A stretch of DNA of 64,000 nucleotides from Chloranthus sessilifolius (GCA_021018995.1 CM037586.1:149586060-149650059), one strand, 5' to 3'. Positions 33,803-46,144 are shown, counted from the stretch's first letter. Notes: generated from the letters alone by a model not told the origin. Translations and numbers: made by a program.

Positions 33803-34296
33803 TAGGGGTGCAAAAGTTTGTCTTTACGAAAAATACAAGTTTTGACACAAAACCTGATCCTGACTCGAAAACCGAGCGAGATGAACCGGTTTGAATTGAT
33901 TCTGGTTCAATTTCGGTTTTGAGTGTCGAAAATCAAAATATGATTAGGTATGATTAGACAACCGAAAAATATAAAAATAATAAAAAATTCAAAATTGAAC
34001 CGAAAAATTAAAATTTACTACAAAAAATAAGACTTAGAGGTAGCCAAAAATTGTCGCTATACACAAAAAACTGATGCTATTAGTTTTGTCGCTACCAAAA
34101 TTGTCGTTGTTAGTCTTGTCGCTACCAAAAAAAGCTTTACTAGCAAGTGATTTTTAGGTTTGCATTCGGTTTCAAAAAATTAAAATAAAATTGAACCGAA
34201 ACCAAATGGATTGGTTTCTGGTCGGTTTTGGTTCCGATTGGACCGAACTGAAAACCGAAATTTCGGGTCGGTTTGGGTACCGAATTTGCAGTCCTA
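33803..34296. mobile_element. Small non-autonomous element with TAGGGGTGCAAA ends
   Basis: The left end TAGGGGTGCAAA is mirrored by TTTGCAGTCCTA at the right. The outer interior consists of AACCGAAA / TTTCGGTT words, as in the element at 1419. The centre (34030-34150) has repeated TTGTCGCTACCAAAA units of the sort seen near CACTA transposon ends. Confidence 0.5.
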
Positions 34297-35100
34297 GGCA
34301 GTAGCAGAGCCAGGATTTTTCTGATGGGAGATCCTTAATAGTCGTAAGATAGTAATAATTTTGTGACACTCGCTTTTATCAAACCACATTTATAAAATAA
34401 AAAAGATAATAATAATTAAACAACTCTAAAAAAGAAGCAATTGTCACTAAAAAATAATAAATTAGGGCTTTTATTTTTTATTAAAAATTAATAATTATAG
34501 CATACCTTTGACTTCAGCAAAAAATCGACGACAATCAGAGGTCTTGGCGTTGGCGATCGAAGAGTGAATGAAATGTCATAGAAAGAGATGGGTGGCTAAG
34601 ATTTAAGAGAGAAAGAGAGAGAGAGGAGAGAGAGAGAGAGGACAGAGAGACGTTGTGACTTGGGAGTGGGGGGAGAGAGACCCTTGAGAGAGAGAGAGAG
34701 AGAGAGAGACGTTGGGACTTGGGAGTGGGGGGAGAGAGACCCTTGAGAGAGAGAGAGATGGAGAGAAAGTGAGATGGAGATTAGAGAGTGGCGTGAGATT
34801 TAGGAGCAGAGAGAGAGAGAGAATTTTGGGAGTCTATTTATGTTAAAAATTTTGTAGATAAAAAATTAAAAATTAAAAATATTTAAGAAGTTTTGAGATT
34901 TGGGAGATCATTATTAAAAGATATTGTCCCTAAAAAGATAGAACTTAAAAGACTCTAAAGAAAGATGGGGATTCAGGGACCCCATTGATCAACGTGGCTA
35001 GGCCATTGGTCATAGGCGTGCCTCTCAATTTATGTGCAGGCCCGTGCACGAAACACGAACTCTTCAATTCTTGACCAACTTTTGAATCTTGATGGCTCAT
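34297..35100. repeat. Purine-rich (GA)n region and flanks
   Basis: 34304 begins CAGTAGCAGAGCCAGG, like the hAT-type element at 30168, but no partner end was found. 34600-34830 is a GA-rich array in which a segment (GACGTTGTGACTTGGGAGTG plus GGGGGAGAGAGACCCTTGAG) occurs twice. No gene except possible promoter DNA for the gene at 35177. Confidence 0.5.
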
Positions 35101-35176
35101 TGTCGTCGTTAACCTTATCTCTTCTTGGTTCTTGCTTTGTCTCTCAAAGCTTTTTCTTTTCTCTCTCTCTCTCTCC

Positions 35177-35803
35177 ATGGACACATTATCCCCCTCGGTT
35201 TCTACTCTAAGAGTAACAGGCCGTTCTCTTCGTGAGCCCCATCACCTGTTAAGACCTTCTTCTTCAACCCACATCCATCCACACTCCTACCTCTCCACGA
35301 GACCCATTTCACACATCTCAACCAAATCCTCCTCTTCATTCACCACAAAAACCTCTCACTTCACCCTCCCTTCTCCTTCTCAAAATCCATCACTCAAACC
35401 CAAAACAACTCTCCTCCATCGAACCGCTGCAGCAAGCGGTTACGCGGCCGCCCTTCTAGACGCTGCGCTGTGCAAAAACACCGTCGATGCCGTTGAGTTC
35501 GACGTCCGAAGGTTGTTGAGGTTGCTACGAAGGCACAATCTGCGTTGGATCATGTCGGATGATGAGTTCATCAGTGACGAGGCAAAGGGAGTAATGGTGA
35601 AGGAAGTTGCAAAGCAGGGAAGGTTTCACAAGCAGCTAGTGTTGTTGCTGGAGATGATGGTTAAGAAGAAGAAGGTAGGATTGGTCAGTAAGGTTTTGGA
35701 GGAGTTTGAGAGGATTTACGATGAGTTAAGCGGGATTGGGGTGGTTGTGGTTTCCTCCAAGGAGCAGATGGAAGCCAAGGAGTTGGCTGGGAACTTGGGA
35801 TAG
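35177..35803 (+). CDS. Plastid ATP synthase delta (OSCP)-like protein, C-terminus shifted
   Basis: 208 codons from ATG 35177, downstream of a CT-rich leader. The first 75 or so residues are Ser/Thr/Pro/His-rich with almost no acidic residues, as in chloroplast transit peptides. Then follows 'ASGYAAALLDAAL', the helical N-terminal domain of the F-type ATPase delta/OSCP family, up to 'LEEFERIYDEL' and 'SSKEQMEAKELA'. In the family this subunit joins the F1 head to the membrane stator. The usual end (about 45 residues, 'IAKKVQ..TGAK'-like) is missing: the frame stops at 35803, and a one-base shift at about 35799 would open a further 'IAKKEMRPMKV' before another stop at 35837-35839. This looks like a recent frameshift or a truncated copy. 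A donor-like GTAGGTGA at 35831 leaves a second exon possible. Confidence 0.65.
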   Translation: MDTLSPSVSTLRVTGRSLREPHHLLRPSSSTHIHPHSYLSTRPISHISTKSSSSFTTKTSHFTLPSPSQNPSLKPKTTLLHRTAAASGYAAALLDAALCKNTVDAVEFDVRRLLRLLRRHNLRWIMSDDEFISDEAKGVMVKEVAKQGRFHKQLVLLLEMMVKKKKVGLVSKVLEEFERIYDELSGIGVVVVSSKEQMEAKELAGNLG

Positions 35804-36866
35804 CAAAGAAGGAGATGAGACCGATGAAAGTGTAGGTGACACATAACGAAAACACGCCCCAAAACAAGTGATTTTTTTGTTTTTGATTTTTTTAAATTAT
35901 GATTTAGCGCCCTATACGGGCAAAAAGGGCCTGTTCTTACACGCTGGCACGTTGGCCGAATTTCTTTTACAAATTTGCCCCGATTATTTGTATGTTAGGA
36001 CCCAACTGCCATTACACAGCCTATCTCGATCACGCTGGTCCCATCTCCAAAATAGGACTCTATTAGTACTGGGGTCAGTCGTCTTCTCCGTAACCCTAAC
36101 TTCTCTGGCGGCTTGGGTCGTCTTCTCGTCTTCTTCAACAACTTTTGATTTTGGTGGCATAAAGAGTAACTTTTAGTACATGTAGGAATCTTATAACTAA
36201 TGGCATAATGGTAACCTCGTATGAGAAGATTCCAGCACCTTACGTGAATTATCAGAGCTTATCCCGTGTAAAGTACACTAAGACGTGATCCAAGTAGGTC
36301 ATGGGATCAAAGTGTTAGTGTCTCTCTGCAAGATGCCCATGTAGGGTGTGTAAATCATGAAATACTCGTTACAAGGTAGGGGCGAGGGCATCCCTTATGA
36401 ATTAGTTAAATCCGACCCAAACCTACTTGTGTGAGGTTAGGGTTTTTTCCAGCCTAGCTCTAATCTGGACCAACAAGTACTCAGAAGAAGCCCAACCCTA
36501 GCAGGTCGGGCTGGATCCAGGTCAGGTTGCAGGTTTTTTTAACTACTTTTTAATAAAATCTTTTTAGCTAAATTTATGTTTTAATCGAAACCTGCATTTT
36601 TCACTGTAGGCTTAACAGTTTTTGTGACATTTTATAGTAGGTTTAGTAGATTTGGTGAAAAAGCATGAATTCTTTAATTTTTATAGTAGTGACATTTAAT
36701 TAAAATTTCCCAAAGATTATATCATTCAATAATTTAATCTTGGTCATCCTTACTACTATATAAAAGTACAAATATTTCTGTCATATTTTATAATACCAAA
36801 AATGCCCCTAACTCATATTTCAATATATCCGCACGTCCCCAAAACAAATTAGACTTCACTATACCA
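35804..36866. other. Non-coding stretch downstream of the delta-like gene
   Basis: 35868-36176 contains a plus-strand open frame with a hydrophobic segment ('TLLVLGSVVFSVTLTSLAAW') that resembles nothing I know. 36380-36560 is GC-richer repeat-like text (CCAACCCTAGCAGGTCGGG). No supported gene. Confidence 0.35.
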
Positions 36867-37421
36867 CCATTCTAAAAGGCTCTTTATTCATATGTATTTA
36901 CAAGTCATGCCATTAAAGTTTATCACTATTCTAAAAGGCCTTTCATTCACCTTTATTTACAAGTCATGTCATTTCAATTTACCACCAGTCTAAAAGGAGT
37001 ACCTTTAAATCCACCCACAAAATTTTTGAGCTCACCCATACTGAAACACGTCGATTGCATTGAATCAAAAGATAGAGATTGTTTATCGTCCCAATCTTTC
37101 ATGGGATTGATCTTTAGATCATGGTTGTACCATCAGACGGTCGATTTTTTATTTCATATGGTACACACCCATAAAAGTGACCTTAAAATCAATTTTAAGC
37201 GTGAACATGATGTTAAGGTTACTTTTCCGAGATGTGTGAAATAAAACACAATCGCTTTGATAGCCGATAATCTCAAGATCCATCGTGTGAAATATTGGGA
37301 GGATAAATGATTTCCATCGTTCAATTCAATTCAATCAACGTGTTTTAGCATGAGTGAACTCAAAGATTCAGTGTGTGGATTTAAGGGTACTCTTCTAAAA
37401 GGCCCTTCATTCTCCATGAGA
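36867..37421. repeat. About 60-bp tandem repeat, third unit split by a MITE
   Basis: Units starting CTAAAAGGCTCTTTATTC (36870) and CTAAAAGGCCTTTCATTC (about 36932), each followed by TATTTACAAGTCATG. A third unit is interrupted after TCTAAAAGG and resumes at 37394 with TCTAAAAGGCCCTTCATTC. Confidence 0.6.
36998..37393. mobile_element. MITE, 396 bp, with 9-bp target duplication (family B)
   Basis: Starts AGTACCTTTAAATCCACCCA and ends GGATTTAAGGGTACTCT; arms match over about 100 bp. The nonamer TCTAAAAGG flanks it on both sides (36989-36997 and 37394-37402). Duplication size and long arms suit a Mutator-derived MITE. Interior words (ATCATGGTTGTACCATCAGA, GTGTGAAATATTGGGAGG) are shared with 29826-30167 and 38205-38640. 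Confidence 0.7.
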
Positions 37422-38204
37422 TGGGTGATTCTCCCATTAAAGTATGCCAATGTTTGGATGAATATTCAACAAATGGAGGATTTGTGATAAACGGTACAAT
37501 TATTCTTATAAAGAAAACCTTCAATCTATCCACTCAAAATACCGGACCCTCCCCCTCAAACCGAAACGGGTCAAGAATAGGTTCAATATCGGTTTTCGAG
37601 TTTGTTTAGACCAATTCGATTCGCTGATTTTTAGTTCTAGTTTCGAGTGAAAACTTGGACTCCTATGTATAGATGGACATTACTATTCATCTTTTTAATA
37701 AGAATTAATAAATACGTAGGATATGAAAATTCGAAGCCTATTGATTTAGTTACATTAGTTATTATAAAATTAAAGTAGAAATTAATAATTAATATATCAT
37801 CGAATTAATTGAATGCGATAGGATAGAAACATGTATCTATAGTAAAAAATAAACATTTAAACATAGTAAATAGATATAAATATATATGTATACATAAATA
37901 AAAATATAGTATTTACGGTAAATGAAAAAATAAGAAACTACTGAAACAAAATAATTTTGATAATAAAATTGGATATGAGATTGGATTTATTATTTTGCCA
38001 ACCCAATTTTTTATTGATTTTATTATTTTCATTAGTCAAAACTGATATTATGACATGTGTACCAGTGAGTAAGACGGATTTTAATTAATTTTTAGATTTT
38101 ATAAAAGAATAAGTTCTACAAATTACTCGAATCAATATAATATTTAACAATAATTGTTATTAGTTTTTTAGTGATTGACTGATAATATATGATTATGATT
38201 TTAA
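37422..38204. other. AT-rich non-coding spacer
   Basis: Contains a short AACCGAAACGGG/TCGGTTTTCGAG patch (about 37555-37610) of the type found at 1419 and 33803. No gene seen. Confidence 0.4.
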
Positions 38205-38640
38205 ATACCCCAACTGAATCTTTGAGAGCGCTCATGTTACAACCCATTGATTGCTTTAAATTGGATGATAACATCGTTTTTCGTTCTAATCTTTCACACA
38301 CTTGATCTTGAGATTATGGGCGTACCATCAGACGGTCAGATATTGATTTGACGTGCACAAATTCCAAAGTAACCTTAAAATCAAATTTAAACGAAATGAA
38401 TGGCACGTTATTTTATTAAATGTGAGTTTACCTTTAATTACGTCCACCAAATCTATTAAGGTACCCATGTTCAAACCAATTGGCAGTTTTGAACCAAATG
38501 ATGGAGAATGTTTTTCGTTCCAACCTTTCACACACTTGATCTCGAAATAATGGGTGTACCATCAAATGGTTAGCATTGATTTGACGTGACACAGATTCCA
38601 AAAAAGTGACCATAAAATCAAATTTGGTGTCAATATTTCA
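38205..38640. repeat. Two adjacent partial copies of MITE family B
   Basis: Both copies share CTTTCACACACTTGATCT, the word TGGGYGTACCATCA and TTGATTTGACGTG (about 38286-38370 and 38525-38592). They stand in the same direction, about 240 bp apart, as if a copy was duplicated in tandem. No complete terminal pair. Confidence 0.5.
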
Positions 38641-39520
38641 GAAATGAGTGTCTCTTTCAAGTCAAAGTGCAAGATACAATTTATCAAAATCGTCTTACAA
38701 GATCGTAGATATGTCAAAGTATTAAATACAAGACTACGGATGATGAAGATAATAAAATCTTCAAGAAATTTAAAATCAAGAAGGAATAAATATTTATTTT
38801 CAATTTAATCAAAATTTCTGGATTATACTTATCTGTTAGTTTTTTTTTAATGTTCAAATCACCCGATAGATGTCTAAAAATCAAGTTTAATCATTTAAAG
38901 GTCGTAATGTCCACGTGCATTTGCACGTGCCTTTTTACTAGTTTTAATAAAACATCCTTCAATTAAAAGTTAAAAACCTATATATATATATATATATATA
39001 TATAGAAAATGATCATATGACTGAGTCATGAGATATAAGTCTAACACTCGACTTCCTATTGGCTGCATGACACATCAAATGACTTAAAAAGTCAATTTGA
39101 TATCTCTCTCCCTCTCTCTCTAGATGTATATTGGGTTGGGCTCAAGATGGGCGTTAGGGGTACCTAATGCAAGTCCGATTTATTAGATTAATCTGGGTCA
39201 GATCATACTTAGCTCGAGTTGGCCCGGGCCAGGCTTACACACCCAAAAAGCCAGCTATTTCATGACTGGGTCGAGGCCAAAATTCAGGCTATATAATCCG
39301 TCCCATTAAAAAGAACAGTTGTTTGAAGAATAGAGGTTGAAGAAGGGATTTCAAAGTGGTTTAATAGGGTTTTAGAAATCTCAATATTTTAACCATGATT
39401 TGATCGTTTAGTTAAACTAGGAATGAATCTTGATTTGATCGTTTAGTTAAACTAGGAATGAATCTTCCCTTGTCTAGCAAGGATTTTCAACCGTGCAATG
39501 CCTGCAAGCGTGCATGTGCA
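38641..39520. other. Non-coding spacer with (TA)n tract and a GGGC-rich patch
   Basis: (TA)n at 38976-39003. 39125-39300 carries GGGTTGGGCTCAAGATGGGC and GGCCCGGGCCAGGC words, akin to the element at 5802. A 37-bp segment (TTGATTTGATCGTTTAGTTA and onward) is doubled at about 39400-39470. No gene. Confidence 0.45.
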
Positions 39521-39925
39521 GGAGTCATTACTTGCACATACTTTTTAAGTGATTGCATCAGATTGTACCGAATTTAAAAGAGTTGTAAATTTGGCGACTT
39601 CTACTATATGAAAATACCATCTAAGCCGTTTGATTTAAAGGCAATGATTTAATGATATAAATTGCAAAAGATTAGAACAAAATATAATTTTCATCATTTA
39701 ATTAAATGGAGTCAAAGTCTATTATATAATTCAACAATTGAATAAAATATATCATATGACAAGTACTGTGGTTTGCTCCAATTTTATGTACCAAAGGTCT
39801 ATTAATTATGAACTTCAAATCACATGGCCCATATTGCTTTTTTATATATCACATGGTCCTAAAATATCATTTCTTTTTTTAAATTCGATGCTATCACTTA
39901 AAAAACGTATGTAAGTAATGACTCC
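39521..39925. mobile_element. MITE of family A, third copy
   Basis: Left end GGAGTCATTACTTGCACATAC is mirrored by GTATGTAAGTAATGACTCC on the right. It shares interior words with 3415-3804 (CCATCTAAGCCGTTTGATTT, TCACATGGCCC). Confidence 0.65.
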
Positions 39926-40406
39926 CTTAAATAATCGGGTTCTTTTCTCTAAATAATTTTCAGACCAGCCCACCTAGCTACATTGGCTAAATGAGTTTTT
40001 ATGCCAATATGATACTAAAATTTGTAGACTACTCTCGTATAGTAGCAAAACAAGAAGAAACAACTTTTTTTGAAATACATTACTAGCTAGCCAATAAAAC
40101 ACCAACTAGGCCCGTTTGCTTCCCATCAAATCTACCTCTCCCATTCAGACCATTCCCATACGTTTATCCATTCCATTGAAAATGTAAAATTCTTCCATCT
40201 TTACCTTCAAATTGATAACTTGGCATGGAGTATTATTTTGTTAAATCTTTTATTTTTTTCAGTGTTGGGGTATATATTGGTTTACTGGAGAACGTTGAGT
40301 TATTAATTTTTTATCATGTATTCCTAACTTGTAGGAATACTACGTTTTATTGTACTTATCAGTATTTGGATACAAGTCTGAAAAATATAATAAAATAAAG
40401 TAAAAA
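39926..40406. other. AT-rich non-coding spacer
   Basis: No gene, repeat or motif that I can support. Confidence 0.4.
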
Positions 40407-42209
40407 TGTTACGACCCAGAATTTTTACCCGATCTCGAGGGCCTAAAATTTCGTGTTATGACACCGCACGTTGGTTAAGGCAATAAACATACATACACAT
40501 AATCTATAAATTAACTTAGCATATGGATCGAGGCATTTAAGATAATATTAAATGATAGTTGACTCATAAATTAACAACGAAAAATATAAATAACAATAAA
40601 AGTTAAATCCTAACCATGTATCTACGATAAGAAATAAACCAAGTTTTACGTAGGATAAAATGGTCCCAAACGTAAACTCACAAAAATATTAAATGACTAG
40701 AATATGTCTCTCAAAGAAATAAAGTTTAAAGTAAAAGGACTTTCAAGGCTCGTAAAAATATGCCGAATTAACACTCTCATCCGGGTGATAGCCAACGTCT
40801 CTATCAACGTAAGTCGCCTCCAAAACAGCAGCTTCCGCGTCATCATAAACATGATAAATGGAATCTTCACCTGAAACTGTTAGATTTGGGAGGGGGGTGA
40901 GTTTACTCAGTCGCGTAAACTCAGCGGGTTGCACCATCGATCCACCATAACTTACCCAAGTGATCGTGTGTGCAATCGCTTGAATTGCGGTGTATTTTGA
41001 AAATAAAATCAATATATTAATAAAATGACAAGAACTATCCATAACTCATAACGTGTCATAATTAAAACTGAAAGACATAATATAAAATGAAGAGTACATG
41101 ATGCTTCTATTTTCTTATATCTTTTTATTTGTTTCATCAACTTATCATACGTGATAAATCGTAAGTCTTATTATTACTTTATACACCTACACAACGTACT
41201 TCGTATCTTGCTTATCTTATTTTAAAACGATTTGTGCCAAGATCACTGTTCGAGCCTATCACGCGAGGTTCACGTGTAGATAATCACCTAACCACCATAT
41301 TATAACATAAACGACCATCTTGTCAGATGAGGTTGCCGATATAGTAACTACGATGTCCCCTTAGTTCGAGACAAAGCTATAATATCCTTAAGACTCGTCT
41401 CGGCTGTAGACGTTGAACCCTTACGGTAGCTCGTAAGGTATGACACGTGTAGAATTTAATTCATATTTAGCTGGCCTTCACAGTGTATTTTAACATATCA
41501 TACCATTATTCGGTTCTGGGCTTTGGTCCCCGCCCCGATTTTATATTAGCGTGGGCTTAGGTCCCCACTTTCTTAACAGACAGGTATCTTAATATATTCA
41601 TTTATCATTTTTACTTAAAACTTGATTATAATGGGTCACGATGCGATAGACTTCACTAAACTACGCTTTCCAAGGGACGAGTTTCGTAGTAATCTGGATG
41701 TACTTCGTGTGACATATCATACTATCATAAAGGGTTGCATCCGTACATGAACGCCTACATTTCAACTTTCACGTGACCGTGAAAGAAATCCCATTGTGAC
41801 AAAGGCTTATATCATGTGTCATATTTTATCCTTAACTTATATGCGCATGCTTTATCGTGATTTTCTATATGATGAATGCCATATAATGATGGTGAACATA
41901 TATAAGAAGAAAACTATCATCATGCGCCCTAAATATTGCGTATGCATCAATAAAATTGATATGAAGATCAGAGAATAAAGTTCTTATAAAGAAATAATAT
42001 CGGGTTAAATACAGAGTTAAAAAAAGAACGGTTCAAAGTTTGACTATTTTAGAAAGAGATAATAGTATTTTATATATTATAACCAGATGAAATAATGAAA
42101 GCTAAATATTTTCCCTTCATCTGTTATATTTTCCACGAGAAACGTGTAAAATCAGTTCATGGGTTTATAACTATCATAACTCAATTTGTCAATGAGGGTA
42201 ACTGTTACA
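40407..42209 (-). repeat. Tekay-like LTR (probably solo), right edge uncertain
   Basis: The plus-strand edge TGTTACGACCCAGAATTTTT resembles Tekay LTR termini. A candidate opposite edge is ACTGTTACA at 42209; no 5-bp duplication supports it. On the minus strand an open frame (41042-40743) ends 336 bp from the 40407 edge in an Asp/Glu-rich 'YDDAEAAVLEATYVDRD' stretch, about where the Tekay LTR has its acidic stretch. Both carry ACTGAG just upstream. Text such as GGGCTTTGGTCCCCGCCCCG (41520) is typical of gypsy LTRs. No pol or gag adjoins it. Confidence 0.4.
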
Positions 42210-44249
42210 ATTGCCATTATGATAAATATATTGGTGGCTATATGCATAGTACTGCAATGGGTCAGCTCGGCTAACTAGTTACTAATCGGGTTGGGTTAGA
42301 TTCGAATCAAGGGCCCAAGCTTCAAACCGGTCCCGTTTATTATATGGGTCGTGATTCCCGAACCAATCTGACTGGTCTTATTTAGGCCAAACATATACCA
42401 TGGTGCATCCAATCCTAAAATTCTAATCCGTTAGATTGAAAGTTTGGATGATTTTAAGGGGGTTTCGTCTCTAGAACTTTTTTCAAATAGGACCCATAAG
42501 GCTTTGTATATTAATATTTTAATTTCTCTCGAATCAACGATTATACGGGAGTTTGCGTCGGACTATTGATGCAACATGCACCCATTATAAAATTGTGAGT
42601 CAAAACTCGTTAGAAAGGTTGGCACGGAAAATGTTTGGTCGGGACGGTCGCCGATTGATTACATCCGACGGTAAAAAGTCACCGAAGAGATCACATGTAT
42701 CTATATTTTAAACCACAAGAGGAGGGAGCTCTTGCAAGTTTCTCTCTCTTAAATCTATGAGTTAAAGGATGGGTCTTGACTTTTTCTCTCCAACTTCTGT
42801 GTTATATACTTACATAAGTATATATGTACCTATTATTTTATGCACTGATAGTGATCTCTGATGCAGGGAACATGGGCACAATGTTAGAAGAAGAAAATTG
42901 AAGAAGGGATTAATCCCATTGCTGAGCACAAGCACAAACTCATATATACATATATATATATATAGTGCATAATATTTTTAATATGTTTTCTTGTAGAGAG
43001 AGAAAAAGAAGAGAAAAAGGTAAGCTCTATAAAAGGAGCGTTAAAGTTTATGCAATTGCATTTGAACCGTCCAACCTCTGAAATTGAATGGTGATAGATT
43101 TTAGAGTACAAATAGAAGCTTAGAAGCGTCTCCTTTAGTGGGCATGGGCCTCGGATTTGTACTGCTTGTCTTTTCGGGTTGGCTCTACAGGGAGAGTATT
43201 AGGTGTGCAAGTGGTGACGCTTGGGAATATTAGGAAGAGAGGTTTTAGAGGGTCTTAAAGTCCGTGTATAATGCTAGAGTTGGACCTATCGTTTTGACAA
43301 ATGAATCCAAGAAGATTAGAGAGCCCTCTCCTTTGATTCCTTGGTCACCGTTGGAACACGTGGCACATGATTACTTCATGTATGATTTGTGCTAGAAGAG
43401 TATGCTTCAAAGATCGTTAGGCCCTAATTGGCAAAGCTTGTGTAAAGTGTTTTTTTTTTTCTTGCTTTACATAGATCGGACAGGGGGAGTTGGGAAGAAG
43501 ACGGTTGAGGAATTGGGATCTGGTGTAATCCACACACCCATATATATGTATAATAATAATATTATTATTATTATTATTTTATTTTTATATTTGTTTAGTT
43601 ATATATTTATATGTATATATAAAGTTTTTCTTTTTTTTCTTCATGGCTACGCAGCCATTGATGGAGCTCACAAGAAAAAAGAACACAAAACATATATTGA
43701 TTTTTTTTTTAAAAATAAAAGAAACTAAATACCCTATGGTGGATTTAGAGGCACCCATTTGTTGGAGCGTGCTCGAAGGTTCAAGATGATTCGATCGAGT
43801 AGCTTGAGCTCACACATTAGAACGGCGACGCGGCTGTCTACATGTCGCTTCGGCGATGCGTTTTCGGTGGAGAGTCGATTGCGGTGCAAGGTTGGATGCG
43901 AGAAGAAGAGGACCCGTGTGAGAGGTATAAGTCGAGAGGAGGGATATGGGAGAGGGAGAGGGCTTGGGAGGAGAGACTTATGCAAAGAAAGGTGTCTCGA
44001 GAGAGGGATAGAGGGGTAGTCTAAAATTTGGGAAAAAAATAAGAGTCCTTTTGGGGCTCTACTTGCCTCCTAAGGCACATTCTAAAGATAGAGGGATTTT
44101 ATTGCCTTATAGAGTAAATTGATTATATTAGAATTTTCTAATGTAGGAGTGTGTGGGTCATGCTATGGTGTGCACATAAGTGCTTGGTCTTAGTGCTTCG
44201 TCCATCTTACACCATTAAACAAAGTCAAAGACAATTCAGGGCATAACAA
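42210..44249. other. Non-coding stretch with unassigned frames
   Basis: A short (TA)n run lies at about 42950 and an (ATT)n run at 43556-43580. An open, Arg/Ser-rich frame at 43759-44019 ('CRFGDAFSVESRLRCKVG') overlaps another on the same strand. I recognise no family and see no promoter or splice support. Confidence 0.35.
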
Positions 44250-44640
44250 AAAATGAGATGGTTTCTACCATTATTATTGTTGATTGCCTTGAATCAAGAT
44301 CATTTTTTCTCCCAATCTTCACACAATGGATCTGGAGATCATGTCCTATCTATCAAACAGTCAAATATTAATTCCATGTTTTACAAGTCCCCAAAATCGA
44401 GCAAGAACCCTCTCATGGTACACCATGATCACAATCACTTTTTTGGAATGCGTGCTATGTGAATCTATTAATTCCATGTTTTACAAATCCCCAAAATCAA
44501 GCAAGAACCATCTCATGATACACCATGATCACGGTCACTTTTTTGGAATGTGTGCTATGTGGATGAAGATCTATTGTCAGAGATTGGAACGAAAAACAAT
44601 CTTGATCGTTTGATTCAAGGTAGTCAACAATGTTACTCAT
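44250..44640. repeat. Family B MITE remnant with 100-bp tandem duplication
   Basis: The outer parts AATCAAGATCATTTTTTCTC and GAACGAAAAACAATCTTGAT mirror each other. Inside, about 100 bp (from TTAATTCCATGTTTTACAAG to GTGCTATGTG) is present twice in a row, at about 44367 and 44469, with few differences. Confidence 0.6.
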
Positions 44641-45089
44641 TGGTCGTTGTACATACTGAATCTTTAGTTGCAAATAGACAAATCGTGTAGATTTAAAAAA
44701 AATGAGAACACGGAGAGCGATCTGGAGAGAGAGAGATGCATAGAGAGAGATTTTAGAGAAAAAAATAGAGAACACAGAGGGAAATTTGGTGAGAGAGGTG
44801 TTGAGAGATCTAGAGAGAGAGAGAGAGAGAGAGAAGCATAGAGAGATCTGGAGAGAGATCCTAGAGAGAGAGGCGCAGAGAGATCTAGAGAGAAAGAAGC
44901 ACAAAGAGACCTAGAGAGAGATCCTAGAGAGAGAGAGGTGCAGAGAGAACTGGAGAGAGAGATCCTAGAGAGAGAGAGAGGGGCGAGATCTAGAGAGAGA
45001 GAGCACCTTCGTTTCGGGGTCGTAATATGTTTTAATATTTTGTGATAAATAGAGGTAATATATTTATAACATCCGGTGGAGTCAATGAA
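44641..45089. repeat. GA-rich array (AGAGATCTAGAGAG-type)
   Basis: 44700-45005 is a degenerate purine array with many copies of AGAGATCTAGAGAGAGAG. It stands where the 5' LTR of the following Athila element should be, and no LTR is present. Confidence 0.65.
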
Positions 45090-46144
45090 TGGTGGAGGAT
45101 TCCAGCCTTAAGGAACAATCTTATGCTTTCCTAGAAAACGAGGATTCTCAAGATGATTTCACAAAGACTGGAACAACCAACAAAGCCCGTGATCAAGCCG
45201 GAGTTCAACCAAGAAAGGAGGACTATACGTAGTAAAGGATTCCCGATCGATGGCTAAAATTGATTTCACTCAACAAGTGGAGGAATTGAAATTAAAGAAG
45301 AATGTGCATATGGTAAATACACAACCCGAGCCATGTTCAATTTGTGCAAGTCCAATGCATATGGCGATGATTGTCCTTCAATGCGTAACTATCATGAAGA
45401 CACATCCTGTAAATGTTGTGAATAATTATAGGCGGAATCAAGGAAACGTTTTCAATGAGAATAACCCAAATAGTTTGGAGAAACCACCCAAATTTCTCAT
45501 GGAAACAAGATAATCAAAGAATAGCCCAGAAGCAGGGACTAACTTTTATCCCCAACAAAATTTCAACTAAGGACCGCAGAACTACTACGGTCAAGGGCAA
45601 TTTCAGAGCAAGGGTTCAATAACCCAAATCAATTTCAATACAATCAAAATCAATTAAGGCAGGCAAAAATGAACCAGAATTTTCTTACAACCAATGGGAG
45701 GTTATCAAAACCAACCACAACAAAATTTTGTGCCAACATTTCCACCACCGGATTTAACAACCATGAGAAATCCCGCCCAATGTCCTCATACACAAACTCC
45801 TTCATCGAGGACCGATGAAACTCATTCATTCTCACACATCCACAATCTCTGAAATAAAGGCCCAAATTGGGCAATTGGCACCTTTTCTGTGTGAAAGAGA
45901 AAAGATTCGCTTCAAGCCAACCGCTCCTAACCCAAGGGCCAAATGGTTGTTGAACAAACATCAACTTCAACACAAGAGGATGAATCAACAACAAATTCCA
46001 ATCACAACGTTGAGATCTCGGAAAGCAGTCGATAACAAAGTAGTGTTGCTGAGGAGGAGGAAAAGTTTGATGGAGAGAAGAAATCAAGAGAAAGAAGAAA
46101 TTGATGATAAAGTACAAGCAAAAGAAACATCAAGAAAAGAGTGA
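45090..46144 (+). pseudogene. Athila gag, decayed
   Basis: Fragments in shifting frames: a knuckle-like 'PEPCSICASPMHMA' (about 45325), 'ISEIKAQIGQLA' (about 45852) and 'ITTLRSRKAVDN' (about 46000), all in the order known from the C-terminal half of Athila-type Gag. A Lys/Glu-rich tail follows. Several stops and shifts lie between 45370 and 45780. The same markers occur in the minus-strand element at 62679-63960. Confidence 0.65.

Noticed and set aside
43759..44024. Arg-rich plus-strand frames
   Set aside because: Two overlapping frames of similar quality and no recognisable domain; kept only as a remark in the spacer entry.
44497..44904. 135-codon Ser/Leu-rich minus-strand frame
   Set aside because: Translation of the GA-rich array and MITE remnant, not a gene.
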